A stretch of DNA of 13,973 nucleotides from an uncultured Treponema sp. (lineage in GTDB: Bacteria > Spirochaetota > Spirochaetia > Treponematales > Treponemataceae), in NCBI GenBank assembly GCA_937892225.1, contig CALAUH010000194.1:1-13973 (forward strand). Reading direction: 5' to 3'. This document shows, piece by piece, positions 6,979-13,565 of this stretch; the first letter of the stretch is position 1, and the number at the start of each line of letters is the position of its first letter. The notes under the pieces were generated by a model. The model was not told where the DNA came from. It made no database searches and saw nothing but the letters and a program-made list of their open reading frames with translations. Position numbers and translations under genes: made by a program.

Positions 6979-7767
6979 TTACATATTTATTTCAATAACT
7001 AAATCACAATCAATTCTATTAGTTTCCTGTTTTCGAATATCATCATTAGAATTGAGAATGTCTTTTTCTTTTGCTGTTTTTACGGTATTAAACACTTTTT
7101 TAGAATTTCTTTTAGTTCTGTTAAATACTCTGTCAGGTTTTCCTTTTTCATTAATTTTTGAATTCTGACCTGCACCAATAACTATAGATCCTTTTGGTGC
7201 TTTCTCATCAATTTTATCTGCAGGAGTATTTGCATTTGCTTCTTTTTCATCATTTGGATTTACACTATCACGTTTTCCAGAATTTCTTAAAGGATTAAAC
7301 TTGCTTGCTGCATAAAAAGCAATTGCACCTTTTTTAACCTTTACTCTTCCAGAAGCATAAATTGTAAAATCAGTTCCACGTACAGACGCAACAGCAACTG
7401 GAGTTCTGGCTGTATAATCTATTTTTTTATTTTCAGTTCTATTTACCTGTGAACGAACAGCTCCTGTATTTACATAAAGACCAACAGAATCTTTTTTATC
7501 ACCATTTTTTAAAGTTTCAATCTTAACTCTTGTAAAAGCTGCTACAGCAACAATACTTCCATTAATTGATAATTTAGCTTCTGATTGAAAACCAGTACTT
7601 ATAGTCTGTGATACAGAAACTGAATCACCTACTTTAAGTGGAACCCACTGAGAACCACTGCTAACTTCTACCTTTCCTTTAACATAAGTAACTTTTGCAG
7701 TTTGAGCAAAAAGCTGTGTAAATCCCATAGTCAGTAATACTGCCAAAATTAAAAAACTCTTTTTCAT
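6979..7767 (-). CDS. Exported FecR-domain protein
   Basis: A 262-residue protein with a Sec signal peptide (1-21, cleavage after LFA before QTA), so it is probably periplasmic. Residues 24-60 form the small beta domain often preceding FecR (VTYVKGKVEVSSG, WVPLKVGDSVSVSQTISTG). Residues 62-150 carry the FecR core, including the diagnostic RTPVAVASVRGTDF (121-134). The C-terminal third (160-262) is charged, low in hydrophobics and probably disordered. In Bacteroidetes and Proteobacteria, FecR proteins relay signals to ECF sigma factors, but there is no inner-membrane helix beyond the signal and no sigma factor nearby. A structural or envelope-binding role is therefore more likely. A TTG at 7779 in frame is part of the GGAGG ribosome site, so the ATG at 7767 is the start. 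It lies 33 bases after the beta-barrel gene. Confidence 0.85.
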   Translation of the reverse strand: MKKSFLILAVLLTMGFTQLFAQTAKVTYVKGKVEVSSGSQWVPLKVGDSVSVSQTISTGFQSEAKLSINGSIVAVAAFTRVKIETLKNGDKKDSVGLYVNTGAVRSQVNRTENKKIDYTARTPVAVASVRGTDFTIYASGRVKVKKGAIAFYAASKFNPLRNSGKRDSVNPNDEKEANANTPADKIDEKAPKGSIVIGAGQNSKINEKGKPDRVFNRTKRNSKKVFNTVKTAKEKDILNSNDDIRKQETNRIDCDLVIEINM

Positions 7768-7779
7768 ATTTACCTCCAA

Positions 7780-7799
7780 TATAATCTTGTATAATCTTG
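7780..7799. repeat. Perfect tandem 10-base duplication
   Basis: TATAATCTTG occurs twice head to tail in the gap between the beta-barrel and FecR genes, directly upstream of the FecR ribosome site. It may be a slippage duplication or a tandem binding site. There is no evidence of function. Confidence 0.8.
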
Positions 7800-7800
7800 C

Positions 7801-8946
7801 TTAGAACAAAAGTGCAAAGTTCAAAATTAAAGCAAAGTTATTATTAGTTTGATCAATAAAATCATAATAACCAAAAGCCGAAAGATTGAACTGTAAATCT
7901 GAATAAACTACATAAGTTAATGCAAAATCTGCTTCTACACCTTCAAAATTGAATTTATTATCAATATATGTAACATCAGATTTACCTCTTAACTCAGTAT
8001 AAATCTTTTCACCCTGGAACGAAATACCAACATTTGGTACAAGCAAATTAGTTGTTTCAGGATAATAATATGAATTGAAAGCACGTCTTGAAGTAATACC
8101 TCTAAAGCTTGTAAACTTTCCATAATCACCAGAAGCATATTCACCTCCGATAATTAAACCTACGTTATCATCATCATAGAAATAAAAATCAACTGATGTA
8201 TAATTCATTACTTTATCAAAATCAAATGTACCAAAAGAAGAAGCAACCTTATAGAAGAACTTATTTGTAATTGGTCCAGATAAAGCTACATCTGCATAAT
8301 AGCGATTTTTCTTAGCATTACTAAAATCATATAATGCAAGACCTTCTACTGCTACACTCTGATTTCCAAAAATAATCGGAAAACCAAGATTAAGTTTTAA
8401 TATTAAATATGGAAAGTTTAATGAATAAATATTATTTGTTCTTGGTGCACTTATACCATCTTCATTTAACATTTTAACTGAAATACAATTCAATAAACCT
8501 GTATATGCACATACAAAATCTGCTACGAACCAGTCCATATCATAAGATACTTCACCACCATCTATTAACTGAGCAAGTAAAACACTGGTTAAATCATGAA
8601 CATAGAAACGTCCGGCAGAAAATGATAATAAACCTGGTCCAAGAATATAATCTCCTTGAAGTTTACACAAATCTATATCAATATCGTTCAATACTAAAGA
8701 TTTATCAGATGTTAACAAATAATTAAATCTATACATACTTTCTACGATAAATGAAATTCTGTTGTCTTTTGTTACAGGACAACTTAACCATAAGAACAAA
8801 GAATCAGACTGATCAACACCATATTGTTTTAAATCGCCAGTGTTTACAGAACTGTTATTTGTAAATACCCCACCCCATTCTAAAGAAAAAAGAGGAGTAC
8901 AAACTAAAGACAATAAAACACAAAATGATAATATAATTCTTTTCAT
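7801..8946 (-). CDS. Outer-membrane beta-barrel protein of unknown function
   Basis: A 381-residue product with a Sec signal peptide (1-21, ending PLFS). The rest is made of alternating amphipathic strands rich in Tyr, Phe and Asn, with no long hydrophobic helix, and ends FALILNFALLF. That terminal strand closing on Phe is the usual signal for insertion by BamA. I infer a barrel of roughly 14-18 strands, a porin or adhesin-like surface protein. I cannot place it in a named family. I take the ATG at 8946 rather than the frame extension to 8982 because it begins the signal peptide MKRIILSFCVLLSL, has an AGGAG site just inside the upstream gene, and follows that gene's stop by one base. Together these imply a tightly coupled operon with the Lys/Glu-tailed protein. 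Confidence 0.82.
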   Translation of the reverse strand: MKRIILSFCVLLSLVCTPLFSLEWGGVFTNNSSVNTGDLKQYGVDQSDSLFLWLSCPVTKDNRISFIVESMYRFNYLLTSDKSLVLNDIDIDLCKLQGDYILGPGLLSFSAGRFYVHDLTSVLLAQLIDGGEVSYDMDWFVADFVCAYTGLLNCISVKMLNEDGISAPRTNNIYSLNFPYLILKLNLGFPIIFGNQSVAVEGLALYDFSNAKKNRYYADVALSGPITNKFFYKVASSFGTFDFDKVMNYTSVDFYFYDDDNVGLIIGGEYASGDYGKFTSFRGITSRRAFNSYYYPETTNLLVPNVGISFQGEKIYTELRGKSDVTYIDNKFNFEGVEADFALTYVVYSDLQFNLSAFGYYDFIDQTNNNFALILNFALLF

Positions 8947-8947
8947 T

Positions 8948-9595
8948 TTACTCTTCTCCTGCATTTGATTCTTCAGAAACAACTTTTGTATCTTTAGATA
9001 CTTCAGCTACAGTTTCTAAAACTTCTACTGTTTCTTTTGGTTCTTCTGAATTTCCAGTTATTTCTTTAACCTTTTCTTTTTTTTGTTTCTGCTTCTTTTC
9101 TTTCTTTTTCTTTTCTTTTTCAATATTCATAGTCATACATTCTTCATCTGTACCGTATAAATCCATACAGTCAGTTAAAAGATTCAAAGCTGCCTGACCT
9201 GAAATATTATCTGAAGGTTCTATATGACTATCTATTAATCCTTCTTCTGTCAAATAAATAAAAGCATAACGTGGTGCACCATTTGTTAAACGATACATAA
9301 ATCCACCTTTTGCATTAGGCCAAATCTTCAAATATAAAGAACAGATTTCTGCATATGTAACAGCCTGGTCTATAGTTACATAAGGTTTTACCTGACCTTT
9401 AGCCTTTAACGCATCTAAAGCCTGTTGATAAGTAGCTTTATCATCCACCAACTTCTGTCGCACTGCAGTTAAATAGGAAATTTGTCCAAAATAAACTTTC
9501 TCAGATTCCAATATTTCTGTAACGACGTCTGCATTCTGGGCAAATAAACCTGTTATTAACCCAAACACAAAAATTATACATAAAATCTTTTTCAT
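8948..9595 (-). CDS. Exported protein with Lys/Glu-rich tail
   Basis: I do not recognise the family of this 215-residue protein. It has a Sec signal peptide (1-19, cleavage after LFA). A compact, mainly helical domain follows (about 21-155), with sequence such as DQAVTYAEICSLYLKIW and RYAFIYLTEEGLI and three cysteines at 85, 143 and 153. A lysine/glutamate run occupies 159-178, and the tail is acidic, Thr/Val-rich and low-complexity to the end. The basic run could bind peptidoglycan, nucleic acid or the outer-membrane partner, but this is not shown. The ATG at 9595 has an AGGTG site and begins the signal peptide; the frame is open to 9616 but the extra residues spoil it. It is the first gene of the minus-strand cluster, one base before the beta-barrel gene, so the two products probably work together in the envelope. 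Confidence 0.8.
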   Translation of the reverse strand: MKKILCIIFVFGLITGLFAQNADVVTEILESEKVYFGQISYLTAVRQKLVDDKATYQQALDALKAKGQVKPYVTIDQAVTYAEICSLYLKIWPNAKGGFMYRLTNGAPRYAFIYLTEEGLIDSHIEPSDNISGQAALNLLTDCMDLYGTDEECMTMNIEKEKKKKEKKQKQKKEKVKEITGNSEEPKETVEVLETVAEVSKDTKVVSEESNAGEE

Positions 9596-9602
9596 AGCAC
9601 CT

Positions 9603-9642
9603 ATTTTACAATACATTTTATGTGATGTCTATAATTTATCTA
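9603..9642 (-). promoter_or_regulatory. Promoter candidates for the six-gene minus-strand cluster
   Basis: Two overlapping solutions fit. One is TAGACA (9631-9626), a 17-base spacer and TAAAAT (9608-9603), seven bases before the ATG at 9595. The other is TAGATA (9642-9637), a 17-base spacer and TAAAAT (9619-9614), which leaves the AGGTG ribosome site inside the leader. I cannot choose between them. Confidence 0.45.
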
Positions 9643-9694
9643 TTTATTCTTTTTTTTTAATATGCTAATATACAAGTAATTTCATATTAAGGAG
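9643..9694 (+). promoter_or_regulatory. Promoter and ribosome site of the small secreted protein gene
   Basis: An extended -10 TGC-TAATAT (hexamer 9666-9671) has a poor -35 TTTATT at 9643-9648 with a 17-base spacer. The spacer contains nine consecutive T (9650-9658). A strong ribosome site AAGGAG at 9689-9694 lies six bases before the ATG at 9701. Confidence 0.55.
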
Positions 9695-9700
9695 TTTTTT

Positions 9701-10075
9701 ATGAAAAAATTAATCGCAGTACTCTTTGTTGCAGCTGCTTTAGTTGCAGGAGCATTCGCAGAAGATTTCCCACAGGGATCTTGGATTGATGAAAACTACG
9801 ATGCTGAATGGGTTTTCAGTGTTGATGGTTCAATTGAACTTAAAGATGCTAAAACAGGAAATCACATCATTTATTTCAAAAAAGATAAGATGCAGAACTT
9901 CAAATTGGAAGCTACTACAAAAGGTTTAACTTATTCTTTCTACTATCCAGATACAGAAAGAGCTTATAAATTCATTAAACCTATTACATTAAGTGCTGAT
10001 CTCGAAATGGTAATTAATCCAGACTGGCAGGATTGGGACTATACAACAACAATCAAATTTAAGAAAATTTTCTAG
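9701..10075 (+). CDS. Small secreted protein of unknown function
   Basis: A 124-residue protein with a classic Sec signal peptide (1-20, MKKLIAVLFVAAALVAGAFA, cleavage before EDFPQG). The mature part is about 104 residues, rich in aromatic residues, with alternating strand-like segments (AEWVFSVDGSIELKDA, LTYSFYYP, YTTTIKFKKIF). It looks like a small beta-sandwich or lipocalin-like fold in the periplasm or on the surface. I do not recognise a family. The strong ribosome site and frequent GCA/GTT codons suggest good expression. It stands alone on the plus strand between two minus-strand clusters. Its TAG stop overlaps the stop of the convergent LacI gene by four bases, and its terminator lies within that gene. 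Confidence 0.82.
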   Translation: MKKLIAVLFVAAALVAGAFAEDFPQGSWIDENYDAEWVFSVDGSIELKDAKTGNHIIYFKKDKMQNFKLEATTKGLTYSFYYPDTERAYKFIKPITLSADLEMVINPDWQDWDYTTTIKFKKIF

Positions 10076-10080
10076 AAAAT
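10067..10080. repeat. 14-base perfect palindrome carrying both convergent stop codons
   Basis: ATTTTCTAGAAAAT reads the same on both strands. Its central CTAG (10072-10075) gives TAG to the plus-strand secreted-protein gene and TAG to the minus-strand LacI gene. Confidence 0.9.
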
Positions 10081-11094
10081 AGATTTTCTTATAATTAAAC
10101 GGCATGGCACAGAGATTTCTTCTGAAGTTTCTTCTATGCCGTTTAATTTTTTAACGATACTTTCTGCAGAGATTCGTCCAATTTCATCAAGGGGAATTTC
10201 CATTGTTGTTAAAGGTGGATCAATATAAGCAGATATTTCACGATTATCAAAACCAACTACACCTATATCTTTTCCAGGAACTTTTCCCATTTCTTTTAGA
10301 AAATCATAAACACCGGCAGCCATAGCATCATTAAAACAGAAAACTGCATCTACTTCATTAAAAGGCAACTGAGTTGCTGCTTCATAACCGCTTTCTCTAT
10401 CCCAGTTTCCAGGGATAATAAATTTTTCTTTATATTCAAGAGAATTTTCTTCAAGAGCTTTTTTATATCCTTTAATACGATTTTCTTCATGAATATTTCC
10501 GCTGTTTCCTGAAATTACTGCGATTTTTTTATATCCTTTTTGAATCAAGAAATTCGTCATTTTGTAAGCAGCATCTTCATCAGCAATAGTTACAGAAACA
10601 TAATCTTTCTTTGAACTTAATGCATAAGAAACTACAAGAGGAACTGGCAGATTTTCAGGTAAATAAGAAACAATACGTGAATGTGCAGCAACATAAATGA
10701 TTCCATCGACTTTAATTGCAAGCATTTCCTGAATTGCAGAATGCACTGTATTTATAAATTCATCTTTTAAAGTCTGATCACCTTTAAACTTTGTATAGAT
10801 TCTTAAATTTTCCAGAATAACGCGATAATCATTTTCTTCACAATAACGCATTATTCCTTCAATAATCGACGGTGTACTAAAAGCACTGATATCATCAACA
10901 AGAAGACCTATTGTTTTAGTTTTAATTGCCCTTAAACCGCGTGCCATATAATTCGGACGATAACCAGTTTCTTTTACAATCTTTAAAATACGTTCTTTTG
11001 TTTTTTCAGAAACATTCGCTTTTCCATTTAAGATATTAGAAACAGTTGCAATTGATACTCCACATTTAGCGGCAAGTTCTTTTAATGTAATCAC
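10072..11094 (-). CDS. LacI-family transcriptional repressor
   Basis: A 340-residue cytosolic regulator of standard length. The N-terminal helix-turn-helix occupies about 2-22 (TLKELAAKCGVSIATVSNILNG). The hinge YMARGLRAIKTKTIG (49-63) includes the conserved Leu54, and a type I periplasmic-binding-like sensor domain follows (about 62-340), with VDGIIYV, NRIKGYKKALEE, DAVFCFNDAMAAGVYDFLKE and IGVVGFDNREIS. Most relatives sense a sugar, but no transport or catabolic gene lies nearby, so the effector is open. The start is GTG at 11094, three bases after the protease stop, with an AAGGA site inside the upstream gene. An in-frame start elsewhere would damage the HTH. Its position as third gene of the lipoprotein-protease operon suggests self-regulation or simple co-expression. 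Its 3' end doubles as terminator DNA for the opposite gene. Confidence 0.93.
   Translation of the reverse strand: MITLKELAAKCGVSIATVSNILNGKANVSEKTKERILKIVKETGYRPNYMARGLRAIKTKTIGLLVDDISAFSTPSIIEGIMRYCEENDYRVILENLRIYTKFKGDQTLKDEFINTVHSAIQEMLAIKVDGIIYVAAHSRIVSYLPENLPVPLVVSYALSSKKDYVSVTIADEDAAYKMTNFLIQKGYKKIAVISGNSGNIHEENRIKGYKKALEENSLEYKEKFIIPGNWDRESGYEAATQLPFNEVDAVFCFNDAMAAGVYDFLKEMGKVPGKDIGVVGFDNREISAYIDPPLTTMEIPLDEIGRISAESIVKKLNGIEETSEEISVPCRLIIRKSIF
10093..10152 (+). terminator. Rho-independent terminator inside the LacI coding region
   Basis: A 13-base inverted repeat (left arm AATTAAACGGCAT at 10093-10105, right arm 10136-10148) is followed by a T run (10147-10152). It lies 18 bases after the stop of the secreted-protein gene, on the plus strand. 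The loop is about 30 bases, longer than usual. On the minus strand the sequence leaving the hairpin is not T-rich, so it should act only on plus-strand transcripts. The same bases encode LacI residues near KLNGIEE and PCRLII. Confidence 0.65.
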
Positions 11095-11097
11095 AAT

Positions 11098-12444
11098 TTA
11101 ATCCTTGAAATCTGCAGATTTTAGCAAGGCAGAAATTCTCTCAGTCAAAGTAGGATGAGAATAATTCCAAAAAACATAAATCTTTGGTGGAATCAATTCT
11201 TTTAAATTTTCACTATTTAATTTTATTAAACCAGAAATCAGATAATCTGAAGTTCCGCATAATTCACTTGAATATTTATCTGCCGCATATTCATCTTTTC
11301 TTGAAAAAATATTTGCAACAGGAGAAATAATTTCTGAAATGCTAGAATAAATATTTACAGCTAAAAATAACCCAATAAACTGTACCGTAGAAATAGATGC
11401 TTCTGGAATTGAAAAACCAAATCCTGAATATATAGACGGAATTTGAACCAACTTATAAAGGACAAAAAATAATACAAATTCAAGCGGTATTGTAAAAAGA
11501 AGACGCTTAGCAATATGCTTTAATTTAAAATGTCCCAGTTCATGACCAAGAACCGCTGCAAGTTCATCGGTAGTCATTGAATTAATCAAAGTATCGTATA
11601 ATACTATTCTCTTTGATTTACCAAAACCTGTAAAATATGCATTTGAATGACCGCTTCTTTTAGATGCATCCATTACAAAAAGTCCGTCATTCTTAAAACC
11701 AGTTTTGTTTAATAACTCAGTGATTTTATCTTTTAATTCACCGTTTTCCAAAGGTTTAAATTTATTGAACAAAGGTGCAATAAATTTAGGATAAACAACC
11801 TGCATAATAAAAGTAAACGAAATTAACAAAACTGCTAAAATAAACCACCATGAAGTAGTACATTTTACAAAAAAGAAAGCAGCCGCTATAACAAGAAGTG
11901 CAGTTAAAATAAGTGATAAAATCAATTCTTTAATCTGATCTGCAATCCAGAGTTTAAAAGTCATCTTACTAAAATCAAATCGTTTTTCAAGTACAAATTC
12001 ATTGTAAAGTGAAAAAGGAATTGAAAGAATTTCCAGAGGGATTGAAGATAAAACAGTAAATAAGAAAAAACAGATAAAACTTTTACCAACTGAAAGTTCT
12101 GCAATATTAAAAGAAAAATTTGTCCAGCTGCAAATTACATTAAAAATCCATGGATAAAAACCAAAAACTACAAGCAGAATAGTAAGAATAAAATTACAGA
12201 TTGAAAAAGGAATCCACGCATAATATTTTGCATTTTCATATTCACTTATCTTTGCAAGTTTTTCTGTATCAAAAGTCTGAACAGCAAGAGGAATATTTTT
12301 TAATTCATCCGGTAAAGAACCACCATTCTTTTTTCTAGCTTTAAAATCGATGAATTCTAAAAACTGATTAATTAAAAAACTGACAAGAGAACCAATTAAA
12401 AAAACTAGAACAAAAGGATTATTAAAAATTACAACTGATTTCAT
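11098..12444 (-). CDS. Ste24/HtpX-type M48 membrane metalloprotease (CAAX prenyl protease 1-like)
   Basis: A 448-residue integral membrane zinc protease, full length for the Ste24 family. Membrane helices occur near 9-27, 80-100, 121-145, 172-193, 198-218, 314-333 and 352-378. Catalytic features are HELGH (301-305), the third zinc ligand Glu385 in DEYAADKYS, the HSNAYFTGFG segment (266-275) and the C-terminal SHPTLTERI (429-437), all as in Ste24/CAAX protease 1. Bacteria do not prenylate CAAX proteins in the eukaryotic way, so a role in membrane-protein quality control or peptide processing is more likely. Its ATG overlaps the lipoprotein stop (ATGA). There is no clear ribosome site, so translation is probably coupled. 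The LacI gene follows after three bases. Confidence 0.93.
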   Translation of the reverse strand: MKSVVIFNNPFVLVFLIGSLVSFLINQFLEFIDFKARKKNGGSLPDELKNIPLAVQTFDTEKLAKISEYENAKYYAWIPFSICNFILTILLVVFGFYPWIFNVICSWTNFSFNIAELSVGKSFICFFLFTVLSSIPLEILSIPFSLYNEFVLEKRFDFSKMTFKLWIADQIKELILSLILTALLVIAAAFFFVKCTTSWWFILAVLLISFTFIMQVVYPKFIAPLFNKFKPLENGELKDKITELLNKTGFKNDGLFVMDASKRSGHSNAYFTGFGKSKRIVLYDTLINSMTTDELAAVLGHELGHFKLKHIAKRLLFTIPLEFVLFFVLYKLVQIPSIYSGFGFSIPEASISTVQFIGLFLAVNIYSSISEIISPVANIFSRKDEYAADKYSSELCGTSDYLISGLIKLNSENLKELIPPKIYVFWNYSHPTLTERISALLKSADFKD

Positions 12445-13385
12445 TTTTTCTTATTTTTCGCATTTCTTGCAAGTCTAAAACCAATCCTTCTGCTTGGCAA
12501 ATGAGGTGATGTAGAACCACGTGTTACATAAGAAAGAGCTTCTGCTTCATCATCCCAGGCTCCTCCTCTAACAACTTTATAATCTGCAGACGAAGGTCCT
12601 TCTGGATTTTTTTGAGTTGCTTCTTCAGTTAAATAATATTCTTCATCAAACCAATCCCAGCAGAATTCCCAGACATTTCCTGCCATATCATATAGACCAA
12701 ATGTATTTGGAGAAAGTAATTTTGTCTGATGTGATTTCAATTTTGAATTAAAATCATTCCAGCAGAAAGAATCAACATCATCACCATTAATATTAAAACC
12801 TGGAGCTGTAAATTCAGTTTTTTCACCACCACGGGCTGCATATTCCCATTCAACTTCTGTCGGTAAACGATAACCAACTGCTTTTTTATCACGAGTAATA
12901 TTATTCCATTTTTCATCAAAATCTTCTGGAATCTTTCCCCATAAATCAACATCTGCAGTTTTTTTACCGTCAATTTCCATATAATAAACAGGACTTAATT
13001 CCATTTTCTGACTTAATCTATTACAGAAAACAATTGCTTCATACCATGTTATTTTTTCAACAGGACGCAAAGACTGATCTTCACCATCTTCAACAATTCT
13101 GCCTTTTTCCTGTCCCTGGAAATAACTTGGATTATATCCCATTATTTCTTCAAATTCTTTTTGTGTAACTTCCTGGCTGCAAATATAAAAATTACCTACT
13201 TCTGTATTATGAGCCGGATGTCCATAATACTGCCATGGCACTCTGATTTCATCACTACCCATAGTATAAGTGCTGCCTTGAATTAATACAAAACCATCTT
13301 TAATTTTATCTGGATTTTTAGAACAAGCTGCGAAGAACATACATAAAAAGAAAGTTCCGCACAAAAACAATTTTTTATTCACCAT
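12441..13385 (-). CDS. Lipoprotein with FGE/SUMF1 (formylglycine-generating-like) domain
   Basis: A 314-residue protein. It has a lipoprotein signal peptide with lipobox FAAC (Cys21), so it is anchored to a membrane facing the periplasm or surface. Residues 31-307 are an FGE-sulfatase domain: FVLIQGSTYTMGS, EVTQKEFEEIMGYNPSYF, RPVEKITWYEAIVFCNRLS, GYRLPTEVEWEYAARGG, FGLYDMAGNVWEFCWDWF, VVRGGAWDD and IGFRLAR. True formylglycine-generating enzymes have two redox cysteines after the VxRGGS segment. Here that stretch (274-303) has none, so sulfatase activation is unlikely and a binding or other catalytic role is more plausible. It is the first gene of the operon with the M48 protease. A GGGAG ribosome site at 13390-13394 supports the ATG at 13385. 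Confidence 0.9.
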   Translation of the reverse strand: MVNKKLFLCGTFFLCMFFAACSKNPDKIKDGFVLIQGSTYTMGSDEIRVPWQYYGHPAHNTEVGNFYICSQEVTQKEFEEIMGYNPSYFQGQEKGRIVEDGEDQSLRPVEKITWYEAIVFCNRLSQKMELSPVYYMEIDGKKTADVDLWGKIPEDFDEKWNNITRDKKAVGYRLPTEVEWEYAARGGEKTEFTAPGFNINGDDVDSFCWNDFNSKLKSHQTKLLSPNTFGLYDMAGNVWEFCWDWFDEEYYLTEEATQKNPEGPSSADYKVVRGGAWDDEAEALSYVTRGSTSPHLPSRRIGFRLARNAKNKKK

Positions 13386-13410
13386 ATTTCTCCCAAATAT
13401 AATACTAAAT

Positions 13411-13439
13411 ATGATACCACGAAAAATGATTTTTTGAAA
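13411..13439 (-). promoter_or_regulatory. Possible promoter of the lipoprotein-protease-lacI operon
   Basis: On the minus strand an extended -10 TGG-TATCAT (hexamer 13416-13411) lies upstream of the ribosome site. At 17 bases upstream the hexamer is TTTCAA, a poor -35. It is plausible because a terminator precedes it and no other promoter fits better. Confidence 0.35.
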
Positions 13440-13464
13440 GTTTTATTTATTTTACAATAAAAGA

Positions 13465-13481
13465 AGATATATTTTATATCT
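13465..13481. repeat. Short inverted repeat upstream of the lipoprotein operon
   Basis: AGATATA, three T, then TATATCT. It lies between the groEL terminator hairpin and the operon promoter candidate. It could be an operator (the operon includes a LacI repressor) or chance in AT-rich DNA. It does not resemble the usual GC-centred LacI-family operator. Confidence 0.4.
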
Positions 13482-13485
13482 GATA

Positions 13486-13531
13486 TATAAAAAGAGGATA
13501 AGAAAATCACTTTTCTTATCCTCTTTTTATA
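13486..13531 (-). terminator. groEL terminator, 21-base perfect hairpin
   Basis: Two 21-base arms (13486-13506 and 13511-13531) pair perfectly around a TCAC loop. The stem holds GAGGATAAG in its centre and A/T runs at both ends, so a U-run leaves the hairpin on either strand. It starts 34 bases after the groEL stop. No plus-strand gene ends here, so its job is to stop groEL transcripts before the lipoprotein operon. Confidence 0.9.
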
Positions 13532-13565
13532 ATTAACACGTCTTTAGTTTTTGCTTGCGTAAAAA

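Noticed and set aside
6979..7767. FecR protein as an anti-sigma factor regulator
   Set aside because: No ECF sigma factor or TonB-dependent receptor is adjacent, and the protein has a signal peptide rather than a cytoplasmic sigma-binding domain followed by a membrane helix.
12441..13385. Sulfatase-activating formylglycine-generating enzyme
   Set aside because: The cysteine pair needed for catalysis is absent from the C-terminal segment and no sulfatase is in the window.
13441..13462. Seven-base inverted repeat TTTTATT/AATAAAA as an operator or terminator
   Set aside because: It consists only of A and T in an AT-rich gap and has no U-run or gene end at the right position. Chance is sufficient.
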